Positions 1 through 11,321 of a DNA stretch of 64,000 nt are shown here, piece by piece. Below the pieces are notes generated by a model. The model was not told the origin of the DNA and did not search any database. It saw only the letters and a list, made by a program, of their open reading frames with translations. The stretch comes from Emmonsiellopsis sp. PD_33. Lineage: Eukaryota > Ascomycota > Eurotiomycetes > Onygenales > Ajellomycetaceae. How positions within the stretch are numbered: position 1 is the stretch's first letter; every line of letters starts with the position of its first letter. Location: the NCBI GenBank assembly GCA_032988165.1, contig JANTQF010000011.1, positions 62,001 through 126,000 on the forward strand, written 5' to 3'. The position numbers and the translations under genes were made by a program.

Positions 1-1
1 A

Positions 2-205
2 TCATTAACTCCGTCTACAGTCGCCGTTTCCACTGCGGAACACGTGAATTTCCAGGCTCGCGAGAGATTGCCGTGGCTTGTACGCCGATACGTTTTGCAT
101 AATGAAGGAGACGAACGGACACTAGTGGAATGGCAAAAGGAAGCTCAAACGTCCGAGTCAAATTCAATTCCGCTAGAGAGAAGGAATTCTACTGAAGGCG
201 TGTGA
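2..205 (+). CDS. 3' end of an unidentified gene (partial, cut by the window start)
   Basis: An open frame runs from base 2 to a TGA at 203-205 and encodes about 67 residues. The tail is basic and hydrophilic: a PWLVRRYVLH stretch is followed by an acidic, Ser/Thr-rich end. The composition would suit a cytoplasmic tail after a membrane domain, but no domain can be recognised from this fragment. It converges on the kinase-ankyrin gene downstream. The frame could also be a chance opening, because there is no start codon or second exon to test it. Confidence 0.45.
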   Translation, partial: SLTPSTVAVSTAEHVNFQARERLPWLVRRYVLHNEGDERTLVEWQKEAQTSESNSIPLERRNSTEGV

Positions 206-624
206 TAATGATGTGTATTATATTGCTCGGCTTGGGGGTGTCGCAAGGTGAATAGTTAAAACTGAGGAAGGGGATGGAGTGTGTCATGAATAATTGATAA
301 CGTAATAATCAGGATGTTAAAATTAATCGATAATGTAGTACTGAGGATGTCGAGATTATGAAGCATTTGTATTAAACGAGGAGATACATGGATTATGGGG
401 TATATGAAAAGGGATATATGTAAAAAATATGCAGATGTCAAAACGAACAAGCCATATCCTTTTGGGGGGAAATGCAGTGGGTATTGAATCAATGAACCAG
501 GGCCCAGGAGCTTAACTGAGAGTGACATGAGAAAATAGAACAGAAATAACAATAAAAACACCATCCTACCGATAACATCACAATCTCACCATTCAACGGA
601 CATACTTAGCTGCCGTGTGTAAGT
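206..624. other. Intergenic, between two convergent 3' ends
   Basis: AT-rich sequence with no convincing gene. A 102-codon minus-strand frame at 256-564 is low-complexity and hydrophobic and looks like chance. I saw no terminator-like hairpin or repeat. Confidence 0.5.
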
Positions 625-3114
625 TTAATTGAAAGACCAAAGAGAACTGCGCCTAGTTTGCCCACTGGTCTGTGACTTCTTTAACAGTCTCTTGATCCGT
701 TCCTGAATATCGTTAGGAATTTTCCGGTCCCATTTACCCCCGTGCTCCATGAACTTCACAACAAGCCCATAGTCCCCATACACTGCAATGGAAAGGGGGG
801 AATCTTGATGCGTATCTTCTATATTCGGGTTGGCACGAAGGTCTAGCAAGGTATCCAGGATTTGAGGGTGCCTCCGGTATCTTTCCATTGCAAAATGAAG
901 AGGGGTCCTACCGCCCCTGTTAGGTAAATCGACATTGCCAACTCTATCCTTCAAAAGCCGTATTATCATAAGCGCATTCGGAACCGGCCCATAAGTGGCG
1001 TAATGTAAGGCTGTATCGCCAGAATTACATTGTGTGGAGCAGTCTGCATCGTTGTCCAGCAGAAGCTTTACCACGTCTTCGTGTCCATGTCGGGCAGCTA
1101 ACATAAGAGCCGTCATTCCGTTGGATGCACCAGTATTTATTATAGTTGTCTTGTCCTCGCAAGATTTTAGCAATTCATGGACCATCCGATGATCCCCAGC
1201 TTCTGCGGCTACGGTCAATGCCGTCATACCGCTAGAATCACGAGAGTTGAAATCCAGAGACGGGTGGTATTCTTTAAGGATCGCTAGAATCCCCACGCCC
1301 TGTTCGCTGCCTAGCCTAACTGTGCGGATTAGAGGCGTGTCTCCCTCGTGCGTAAATTCTAAATAGTCTTGGCTGGGTAGGATTTTTAACTGGGACTTAA
1401 TGTCCGTATGGATCCCGCCATCTATCGCGAGAACAAGATATCGAACAGGATCAGCGGATGGACGGCGGTGCGTATCGAGATCTGGTTTCGGTTCGTCCTT
1501 TTGCGGGGCGATATCGGCCGGTATTCCACGGATTTTGCCAAGATCTCTGTAAACATCTTGTGCTGTGGGTCGTTCATCTTTGCGAATAGCGAGCATTGAC
1601 GAGAGAAGGCGTTCCCACCCTTTTAAGAAGTCAGGATTACGCTGGGGATGATTTAAGGATAACCCTTGCAGCCAGGATTCGACGTGTGGATTTAAAACAG
1701 AGGATTCGACGTGTGGATTTAAAACGGAGACCCGATGGAAATAATCATTTGGATGATACGGGATGTCATCCTCGCCCTTGCCTCTCGCCTTATCAAAGGT
1801 TTCCAAACCAACGACGCCATCGATTCTGCGACAAAGGACCCGTGTCAAAATGCACCCGAAGGACCACACATCACTTCTTGTGCTGTAGCTACGGGAACGG
1901 CTCACTTCGGGAGCTTGGTAGGTCCCAAAACCTCGTGGTGGGGTGGCTCCAATAGTACTAGAAGCCTCGCTGTATTTGGACGCTGTGGTAGACACTGTGG
2001 CTTCTGAGGATGCATCGTACGCATCCCCCTCACTGTATGTAGCAAATGTGGATATCCCGAAATCGGAAATCTTCCATGTTCCCGTCGGAGAAGAATCGCT
2101 TCCGAATACTAGAATATTGCTGGGTTTGAGATCCATATGGTAGCAGACAACCTGACCCTGGCTTTGTTGTATCCACTCATGGAGGCAATGTAACGCATCG
2201 GCAATACTCTGTGCTTCGAAAACCAACTCCTGCATTGGGACATCATCGATGGTGTCCTGCTTAAGAAATTCCTCGAGATCGCAATCGGCCAATGGTAAAA
2301 TTATGTTAAATTGGAGCTCAAAGGCTATAGTCGCCAGATGGCGTACTACGCGGTCATGTTTCCGTAGACTGGACGACAGTTGTTTGAGGTTTTCCGCTTC
2401 CTGACGAAAACCATATCTGGTAACGAAGGTCTTCAGTGCAACGTGTTTCTCCTGAATACGTAGTGTCAGTTTCTTGTAGACATGAGACAAGGTGTTCATT
2501 CAGGTTTTACTCACGTAACCAAAGGGTTTACCATCCTCAGATGGAATAAATTGGCCAGCAGCGATTATCTCCTTGGTAACTTTTCCGTATGCGCCCTGTC
2601 CAATTGGGAGTAACTCGCCATTGATGAATGGAAGGCGTTTGTTTCTGGCGGGTTCATGGTTTTCTCCCTCTTTGATAATGAGAGGGTAGAAGGTACAGAT
2701 ATGATCATAAAATAGCGAGGCCCATGAATTGTCTTCCAGGATCCCTTCCAGGTCATAGAGGGTGGCCACTTCAAACTTTTCATCGACGCGATCAGGAGTC
2801 CCGGTGTCATCCATATGTCTGAGGAACATATCTCCAAATTGTTGCCATTCGTCCCAGCGGATATGGACCAAAATTGAAAGTGTGCGTAGTAGATTCCGTC
2901 GAATGAAATCAACAGTTTCTTCGTCAAAGCGTTTGCCGTCCACCAATTCGCCCAGCGTGGCTAGGCATGAATTATTCCATATTTGGTCCAGGTCGTGTAA
3001 AGTGATGAACTTCTCGGCGGGTAAGCCGTTCTTGTGCATCTTCGCAAGAATATCCCGACGCCGCTCTTTAAGAAAACTGGCGCCGGGGTTGCTGATGTCT
3101 TCGGTGTGACTCAT
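625..3114 (-). CDS. Protein kinase with C-terminal ankyrin repeats
   Basis: Two exons (3114-2515, 2451-625) give about 808 residues. The 63-nt intron (GTGAGT donor, CTGAC branch, CAG acceptor) lies inside the kinase domain. Exon 1 ends just after the glycine loop GQGAYGKV (about 171-178), and exon 2 opens with the VALK lysine (K207). Other landmarks are HMDLKPSN (about 305), DFG (about 330) and YQAPE in the activation segment. So the catalytic Asp, Asn and Lys are present, but the HRD arginine is Met. Residues from about 575 to 790 form ankyrin repeats (TALTVAAEAGD, TALMLAARHGH, TALHYATYG, TPLHFAMER). The roughly 170 residues before the kinase match no domain I know. Kinase-ankyrin fusions are common in fungi and are usually of unknown function. 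The start is the first ATG in the frame; the frame upstream opens only with GTG. Confidence 0.85.
1674..1727. repeat. 27-bp perfect tandem duplication within the kinase gene
   Basis: Two adjacent identical 27-bp units (1674-1700, 1701-1727) duplicate nine codons, so VLNPHVESS-like residues occur twice between the kinase and ankyrin parts. The frame is kept. It looks recent because the copies have not diverged. Confidence 0.9.
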
Positions 3115-4200
3115 GTTTGGATGGGAGGATTCTAACACATTGATAGGATTAGTTTCAAGCCATCATCTGTGATGAATATTACCATCCATGGTAAACCCCC
3201 ACACTTTGGAATTACAGAGAGTCCAGGAATACTGACTTGGAAGCTATCGTAAAAAAGGTGAAGTGCAAGAAAGTAACACAATTTTCAAAGACATCTCTCC
3301 CTGACAGTCTTCGAAGCGACCAAGAGGACGGGTGGGATTTCCAGCATTCCCTAATCTCTGGAGCAGTGCATCAAGAATTAAAGGTTTCAAACACGAAAAC
3401 GGCCCGCGTGGCTTGTTAAAAAGGCACTCCCCGCATCCATTCTCCAGCCACAGCCTCGTGCGAGAATTGCTCCCGCCACCAAGGCAGCCGCGCTGACAAT
3501 CCCTGCACACCAAGAAACGACAGCCAGTTGGGCAGGCGGATGCAAAACATGCGCCACGAATCTGTACCCAAGGAATTCACGTTCGTTGTCAGCTCCCCTC
3601 AAAGGTTACGCCCCCCAGGGAATGTTCGAGAGACATTTTGGCGGCCAAGGGCCAAGCACCCTCAGCGGATTGCTGGAGCCCCAGGCCCCGAATTATTGAG
3701 TGGAACCAGGCATGTCGTACTGCTGTGAATCCACGGAAGCTTTGGTGGCCTGTGGAGAAGGGTTTAGTGCTTTGTGTGGTCCTTGATTCAACACGGTGAT
3801 TCGGACGAACTCTTCATTTTTAAAGACAGTTCTGCACTACTGCCATATGAGCCAAGAGAGAAACACGCTTCTCAGAGTTCGCTTGTCATTTCATCGTTGG
3901 TGAGCAGGGAAGAAACTTGGCAAGATATGATGTTGATTGACATCGCGATGGAGACTTTTAGTCAAAGCTTGGCAGAGAGCGGGCGATAGGGCGCTTTACC
4001 CGATTAGGACGCCCCAAGCTCTCGCCCGCATCAACATCCCCGGACATGGGGACTGTACGCCCGTAACCATCTTCCGCCGCGACGGTAATCTTTCTGTGAC
4101 ATCCAATCCAAGCTCTTGCTCATAGCCGGCACGGGAGTGATTGCCAGAGACCCGCCGCTTCAATTATTAATTCGAGTCGGACGCCGCCAGTCTGTTTTAA
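3115..4200. other. Intergenic, divergent promoters
   Basis: This stretch separates the divergent starts of the kinase-ankyrin gene and the Zn2Cys6 regulator. Short frames exist on both strands, but none has a plausible start, splice signals or a recognisable product. Confidence 0.5.
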
Positions 4201-7200
4201 ATGACTCAATCCCCCCCAGACCCCCCCGCACAACCGCCTCCCTTGACCAGCGCCGAGAACGCCTCTCCATCATCCGCATTTTCCACACTATGGCCAGCGA
4301 CACAGGTTGGAAGGGAATATCATGATGGTGTTCATGCAGCCGCCCCATTGGGGAGCGGTGGTGACGTTGAGACGGTGCAAGGTGGTGGACCCGCCACCGT
4401 GCGAGGCACCCCCGAAGCCACACCCACCCCCCGAATTCGCCGTCGCAATCGAATGATCACATCGTGTTTAGAATGCCGGCGGCGGAAGCTGAAATGCGAC
4501 CGGCTTCATCCCTGTACCAACTGTTCGAAATTCAAGCGGGATTGTCTATTCCTAGCTCCCGCCATGGATTCAGATGCCCGCCGGAAGCTCACCGAACTTA
4601 AGGACAAGATGGGATCTCTCGAACGTGTGTTGGAACAAGATGCTGCAGCAAGAAAAACCGGTCACCAAGAGGGCGGTCCGCTCGATAATGATGACGGGGT
4701 GGACTCGAATACGTTGGTGGGTATGCTGGAATCCTCCTCGGAGGCACAGGCGCCTGTCCCTGAGGACGAGAAAGACCTCAAACCGACACCGTTAGCAGTA
4801 GAGGATGCTGCGTACGAAGATGGATCTGATGATGACGACACATATGACCTAGGGTTTAAGCTCGGGAAGATGAGGATGACGGACCGGGTTGGTGGCTTTT
4901 ACCGTCCCAGGATCGCAGACGAGGTGGGTACATTTTTTTTGTGTCCTCCAGAATTTCAAGACGTTATAACCGGATAATGTGTTATGAATATCTCGACTCA
5001 CTTTTTGGTGTCACTAACATAACTTTCCTGAATAGCTATCCCACGCGCTCCGACACCTAAATGTTTCGGATGGGCCAGAGAACCAACCGCTTCCCCTAGC
5101 TAAACCTAAGCCACCACGCGTACGGGATTTGATGCCCAAAACTACCCAGGAGTCATACTTTAGCCCAGGCCCTTCCTATATTGCCCCTCGTTCGGATAGC
5201 TTTTTTGGCGGTGGACCGCGGAAGTATTCATTAGCAGATTTCCTTCCAGGTCGGGCGGTTGCTGATGCATTATTGAAACAATACTGGGAAGGAGTAGAAC
5301 CCGTGGCCAAGGTTGTTCACCGCCCTACCTTCGAAAAGCAGTATGATATGTTTTGGCAGGATATTTCTAGGGGATTCGAACCTCCATATTCCCTACAGGC
5401 AACTGTATTCGCTGCTTTGTTCTCTGCGGTAATAAGCTTGCCGGAAGCCACCATATTAAACTCATTCGGTGTTTCACAGAAAGATTTGACCGAAAACTTT
5501 CAACTGGCAACAGAAATGGCCCTGGCAAAGGCCAATTTTTTGAAGACCACCAAGACACAAACTCTTCAAGCGCTAGTAATGTACATGGTATGATATTCCC
5601 TTCTCGCCTAATGTTCCTTGTTGTACCTAGTGTATATACTTTCTCCACTAACAAATATATAGATTCCTATGTGTCGAGCGGAGGTATCCCGAGCACATTC
5701 TGTACTAGTTGGCACTGCGATTCGCCTGGCTGAGTGCATGGGCTTACACCGAGATCCTGACGAGTATGGCCTCGGACCCATTGAAACTCATGTTCGCCGG
5801 ATGATATGGTACCAGCTGTGTTTCTTGGACCTACGGACTAGTGAGACACAGGGGCCCCGCCAAACAATACGTCGAGAGGACTTTTCTACCAAATTCCCTC
5901 TCAACGTAGACGATGCTGAGCTGGGAATGCCTTCTTCCCTTCCGCTAGCTGACCGGCCTCAATGGACGGATATGACGTTCACTCGAATGCGTTTTGAGTG
6001 TCATGAGATGCATCGTCTCATTTACGTGGATCGAATGAGGATAGAGAAAAAGGCCGTGAGCTTGACCCACGTTTTAGGGAAGATCGAAGCGTTTCGCAAG
6101 GCTACCATGGCAAAATACGGCCCACTAATCCACGTTCCGAACCCGAGGCCCATACAACGTGCGGCTCAACTGGTCCTATCCATTTTGACGTGCCGTGCAT
6201 ATATTGCGGTCTTGCATCGGTATCATAACACCGTGACGGTCCGCATTCCTGACCGTCTACGGCAGATAATAATAACCTCCGGCACCCAGCTACTAGAGGA
6301 TGCGATAGAGCTCGAAACAAACCCGGATCTCAAAACATGGGCATGGTATTCGGGTGCAGTAAACCAATATCACACTGCCTTCTTGCTCCTCTTCGACATT
6401 TTCCAAAACCCTATGCGGAAGGAAGCCGACCGCATATGGCGTTGTTTAGATTATGTTTTCGAGTGCCCGCCCTCGCCCTTGGAGTGTGGAGGGGAAAAAT
6501 ATCGAGATGATAACCGCCAGGCTCTTATTGCTCACCGGGCCCATAAAGCCCGTGTTATCTTCGCTCAGCTACACGAGAGAATGATAGCATACCGCGAAAT
6601 CAGGAGGTTGAAAATACCTGTAAGCATGCAAGTGCCAGCAGTAGATCGCGGTTCGAGTGATACCATTGTCGCGACGAAACCATCACCGGGACAAACTGAA
6701 CCCAGCAAACCAGGGAAGGAAGAAGGTGGGGGTGCTCCTTTTCCTCTGGGCGTAAGCATGCCTCAATCCCCACCAGTTTTTCCTCCCGGCGTGGGTGTAC
6801 CATCACCCCAACACATATCCCCACGGATGGCAGCACATAACCAGCAAAGCGAACCTTATCCGCAGCCACACGCCCAAAATCCACTCCCAACACTACCCCA
6901 GTGGCAACAGCAACAACCACAACCACTAACCCCCCCGCAACATGCCCAAGCTTTGTCCCAACCACATTCACAACCCGTCCAACCCTACCAGCCATATAAT
7001 TACGGGCAATTTCAAAATCTCCGCCAACCACCATACATACCGCCTGATTATGGAGGCCGAGGCGCTAGGGGTCGGAGCCTCGATTCAGAAACCACTAGCT
7101 CGGACGACTCGGGAACGCCAGGATTGTGGTTTCTTCCTGGTGCTGGGACAGCTAGTGCTGGACTTGCTCCTCCGGCTTCGTCAATGGTCAATGCCAAGCA

Positions 7201-7656
7201 AGGGACTCCTCAAGGTCCTCCAAACGAAGACCTACCGATGCTAGATATTGATTGGGTAAGTACAATACACCCTTTGTATGTTATAGAAGTTATAACCTAT
7301 TATTTTGTAATGCCTTTGTCGTTTATATGGTGTTTCCATACCCTCGTGCTACGGTCGTTTTGCTTGAACCAGTTCATTCGACAAAAGCCATGCCAAGCTA
7401 TATTTATCCCAAATACTCTAAACCTTCGCAAGATTGGCAAATATCACTAACTATTTTCCTCTAGAACGAATGGGACAAACTCTTCCCTCCAGACATCAAC
7501 AACGGCGACCTAAACCTCCCTCCCTCCTCAATACTACCGGAATCCACGGCCCCTACCGGATTTCCTGATCCTGATGTTGGTGGATTGGATTATTCGCAAT
7601 ACCATTATCCTTCTCAGGGGTACCCTTCGGTCTCGCCACAACAATACCCGCCCTGA
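4201..7656 (+). CDS. Zn(II)2Cys6 fungal transcription factor
   Basis: Four exons (4201-4923, 5036-5587, 5663-7255, 7465-7656) give 1019 residues. The binuclear cluster at about residues 90-117 shows all six cysteines with C-x2-C-x6-C-x5-C-x2-C-x6-C spacing (CLEC, KCDR, PCTNC, RDC). A short coiled coil follows (ELKDKMGSLERVLEQ), the usual dimerisation element. Exons 2-3 carry the fungal_trans middle homology region, including RLAECMGLHRDP and RRMIWYQLCFLDL. The C-terminal third is Pro/Gln-rich, as in activation regions. It is a nuclear DNA-binding regulator; target genes cannot be read from the sequence. The last exon ends inside the antisense coding region of the downstream methyltransferase gene. 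Confidence 0.9.
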
Positions 7657-9152
7657 GTACCTGTCCACTGGACAACCAGCGAAATAGCCAGCCAGAAATT
7701 CGCCACTTCATGATCCCGGACAGGCCCAATGTGTCCATCTCTTGGACTCTGGTTTCCAAAAATCCCGCGAGGCCAGAAAATACGTCGCTTGTGATGTCTT
7801 CAATCGTGATATTTTCAGATGCGTAGCCCGCTCGTTGCAGGGCCATCTTATACTCAGGGATAGTAACGAAGTTCGAAAAGGGAGCTGACAGGGCAGGCGT
7901 GAGAAGCCGGAGGGCCAAAATGTTTAAGCTTTGCTTTAACTTGTCCAAGCCCGAGGACTTGTTGGATTCCTGAGGCAAAAACAAGTCAAACGCGAGGAGG
8001 GTTGCACCGAGGCTCGAATGCGAATATCGGAAGAGTTCTTCCCGAGACGGGCTGAAATGGTATAGCGTGTCCAACCCAAGGACGTATCGTTCCAGCGTCT
8101 CTTTATCCGCTCCGACGTCCCTCCCCATTCCACGACTTGTTTCTGGAAGAAACGCATCAGAAATACATCGTTTCATGTCTGGTGGCCACAAGGAAGGTTT
8201 CGCCGCATCACCGCAAAATAGATCTACAGCCCCCGATGCCAACCGCATACCCCCATCGGATTCATTAGTAGGCTTCTGATCGCCTGCTGATGTGCATGGT
8301 TCACCCCCGGATGCGCTTCTTTTCTTGGCTGCGGCCACTCTTGACCTTGCAAATTCGCACTGCAATTTCTCAATGGTTACCCCAATGTAATGGTCAAATA
8401 GGGGCGAGCTGTTCTGGTGACCGCTTGCATTTTCGCCACGTGTAATGACCCGTTTGTTCATCAAATGCAGCGTTTGCTGACCACAGCCAATGCCAACGTC
8501 AAGAATAACCCGTCTTGTCTTTTTTGGTTTTCTTATCCTTGCGACGGAATCTTCATTGCCGTTGTCAGCATCTAGGTTCAACCCTGCATCATGCAGGATC
8601 TTATCTAGCAATGCACGGCACGCGTGTGTGAAGGAATTTGTGTTCTTGGTTATAAATATTAGTACATGATTTTTAACAGAATGGATGAAGTGGGGATGCC
8701 TAATTTGCCATTTTTGTTTTTGTACATGCATCCTTTTTAATAATAGGAGACGTGATGATTTTTGATTGAGCATAAATCGAACAGAATGGGGATATACCAC
8801 TCGGTGCGACAAATGGCAAATGAGAGACAGTTGAACAATCCCACCCTCAAAACCAAAAATCACAGCACACAAAAAATGGAATCAAAGAAGAAGAAGAAAA
8901 GTAAAATGAACTAACCTTCCAATACCCCATATTCATCCACATCTCCGCCGGCACAAAACTGGGAATATTCAACACCCCATGGTCCAAGGAATACAGGCTA
9001 TGGTCCTGCGACTCCCTTTTGCTACCGCTGCGGTTAAGTAGGAGGGTAGCAATTTTTGTCAAGAGGCTTGCTAGCGCTGGGAGGAGGAGAGGGGTTGTTA
9101 TCAGGCCGAGGATGAATGTGAGGATGGGTAACGGGGGGAGGGAGAGGGTCAT
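7553..9152 (-). CDS. Membrane-anchored SAM-dependent methyltransferase
   Basis: Two exons (9152-8916, 8644-7553) give about 442 residues. The N terminus has a hydrophobic helix (about residues 8-32, LPILTFILGLITTPLLLPAL) that should anchor the protein in a membrane. Exon 2 carries SAM motif I (ILDVGIGCGQQTLHL) and later a DTLYHF/ATLLAFDLFL core typical of class I methyltransferases. The substrate is unknown; a lipid or sterol would fit the anchor, as inference only. The 271-nt intron is long for this window and its acceptor is AAG, so an extra small exon inside it is possible. The 3' end overlaps the Zn2Cys6 gene tail to tail. Confidence 0.75.
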
Positions 9153-9727
9153 TGTGGTTAGGTGTTTAGAGCTGTCAATTCATCAGGGAAATGAAGAGGA
9201 TGAGAAGGGATGGGAGCAGTGGTTGAAGTCTTGAATAGATAGGCGGAGGAGAGCACTGACAAATCCCAATGCCGCGATGTGGTCAATTTTAGCTCTTTAA
9301 GGTTGTGGGCCCCTTAGCTTATTTGGTGGGGAATGGCTGGTTGGTCTGTGCGGCGGGCATGGCTGCTGCGGCGCTACCGCTGATCGTTTATTACGAACTA
9401 TGGGGGAAATGATAAGTTGAAGGGGCCTAGATAACCTGTAGAATAACCTCTACATACCCTAATTGAGAAGTAACTGACAAATCCTGATACTTTGCCCGTT
9501 ATTCTTTCGTGTAGGATGACCACTGTAACAAGTTGGAGAAGCGCCAAGTCGTGACATCATCATTTCCTTCCTCCCTGTTCCCCGAGACTGATATCAAGAT
9601 CAACGGTGATTAACCTAACCTGTATATAAGACTACCATTCCAAGGTTATAGTCCTAATTCCATCCTTTCTTTATACATCAAATCATCTTAAAAAAATAAA
9701 CAAAAAACCTAAACCAAACCACCCACA
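9153..9727. other. Divergent promoter region
   Basis: Upstream of the methyltransferase (minus) and the histidine-rich protein (plus). It contains a TATA-like site at 9621-9630 and a CT/CA-rich leader just before the plus-strand ATG. No gene is visible. Confidence 0.5.
9621..9630 (+). promoter_or_regulatory. TATA-like box
   Basis: TGTATATAAG lies about 100 bases before the ATG of the gene at 9728, followed by a pyrimidine-rich then A-rich leader. The position fits a core promoter. Confidence 0.4.
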
Positions 9728-10615
9728 ATGTCCCCCGTCACCGAAATCATCTATCTAACGCTAAAACCAACCGTCAAACCCGAAGACCCCGACAACGACG
9801 AGGGGCGCGTCTTCTTCGAAGCCCAGCAAGCCGTAAAGCAGCAGAGCGGGTATCAAAGCTCATATTGGGGACGGACAGAGGAGGATGAGAACAACGTTGT
9901 TTGGATCGTCGGTTCGTGCACATATCCCTCCCCGAACTCTTTATATATCCCACTCAAAATAACTAACCCAACAATTCCACCACCTACACATACAGAATGG
10001 AAAGACACTACCTCCTCCGTCCCTCTCTCCCTCCTAACCCCCATCCTCTCACCAACCAGCACCCCAATAACAACCCACACAACCCTCACCCCACCCCTAC
10101 CAGCCTCCACCCATCCCCATCATTCCCATCATACGCACGGGGATACGCACACCCATCCCCATGACCACCCCACCCTCCTCACAACCCCAACAACCGAACT
10201 CACCATCCTCGCCTTCCCCAGCTCCCTCCCCTTCGCCGAAAAATCCTCCATCTGCACCAACCTCTCCAACTTCCGCAGCGCCCTCCTAAACATCCCCGAA
10301 CCACCCACCCCCACCACTCCTACTCCTACCAAAAAAGAGGAAAAACCCCCCGCGCGCGCCCCGCGCTTCTTCTCCCTCGGCTGGGCAGAACGGCCCAGCA
10401 CCGTCAAGCATCCCGATAGTCCGTCCGGCGAGGCGGAGCTGGCGGTTATGGTTATTGGGTGGGGCAGTGTGGGGGAGCATATGGCTGTGAGGGCGACGGA
10501 GGCGTTTAGGGAGGCGGTAAAGCCGCTTAGGGAGAGGATGTTGGAGGGGATTAAGGTGTTGGAGATGAGGCATGTGAGGTTTTTGGGGGAGGGGGGGAAG
10601 GAGAAGGGGGAGTGA
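9728..10615 (+). CDS. Uncharacterised protein with a histidine-rich insert
   Basis: Two exons (9728-9911, 9996-10615) give 267 residues. The 84-nt intron is a multiple of three with no stop, so retention would add 28 residues; its CTAAC branch and CAG acceptor favour removal. The N-terminal part (EIIYLTLKP, VFFEAQQAV, YWGRTEED) and the C-terminal part (AVMVIGWGSVGEH, AFREAVKPL) resemble the two halves of a dimeric alpha-beta barrel (ABM-like) fold, which is inference. Between them lies a low-complexity stretch with ten histidines in about 21 residues (about 101-121), which could bind metal. I do not recognise a named family. Confidence 0.75.
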   Translation: MSPVTEIIYLTLKPTVKPEDPDNDEGRVFFEAQQAVKQQSGYQSSYWGRTEEDENNVVWIVGSCTYPSPNSLYIPLKITNPTIPPPTHTEWKDTTSSVPLSLLTPILSPTSTPITTHTTLTPPLPASTHPHHSHHTHGDTHTHPHDHPTLLTTPTTELTILAFPSSLPFAEKSSICTNLSNFRSALLNIPEPPTPTTPTPTKKEEKPPARAPRFFSLGWAERPSTVKHPDSPSGEAELAVMVIGWGSVGEHMAVRATEAFREAVKPLRERMLEGIKVLEMRHVRFLGEGGKEKGE

Positions 10616-11321
10616 AGGGGGTTGGGTGGTGGAGGGACCGCGTTTGTTGGATGGATGGACATGATTGTTTGGATGGTGGAAGGAGTTGATGGGGCTGCGG
10701 TACTGTGTGGGTTGGTTATCGATGTTGCCATTTTATTGTATTAGGATGTATGAGGGATATTTGCGCCTGGTTCAGCAAAATTATAGGAAATGGGGAAAAC
10801 TGGTAACTAGTTTATTTGGCAAAGTTGATATAATATGGCAAATAAGTTTGTCAAACCTTGAGAAATTTTATATTCATCTCAGGGGACTGAAACCTATGCA
10901 CACATAATTCTAGTCCAGAACCGGCCATCCAGTTTTAAGACATCAGTCTGCAAGTTAGTAAGATTGTCATTAAGATCTCTGTCCGATTGATAGAAATACA
11001 CCATGAGATACAAACACACAGGAACACACACAGGGGTGAAAAAGTCCATATAAAAGGGAAAAAAAAAAAAGGCGAATAGGGAAGAAAAGAGTAGTAATAG
11101 CTAGAAGGGAGAAGCAAAGAAGAAGAAAGATAAACATTTTGCAACATACGTAACGTACTACTGATAGTAGAACAAAAGAGTATAATAAAGAGGAGCAACT
11201 TAAGCGGGAAATAAACAAGTTCCGTGCACCGCCGAGTACTTTTCAATTATATTAAACTCCCGTTCAAACAAGGAAAATGTGAACTGCCAATTGGGAGAAA
11301 AAAAAAATAACCTTCTGCAAT
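10616..11321. other. Intergenic, convergent 3' ends
   Basis: 3' flanks of the histidine-rich gene and the KH gene. It includes an A-run near 11060 and purine-rich sequence. The frames here are hydrophobic, low-complexity shadows. Confidence 0.5.
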
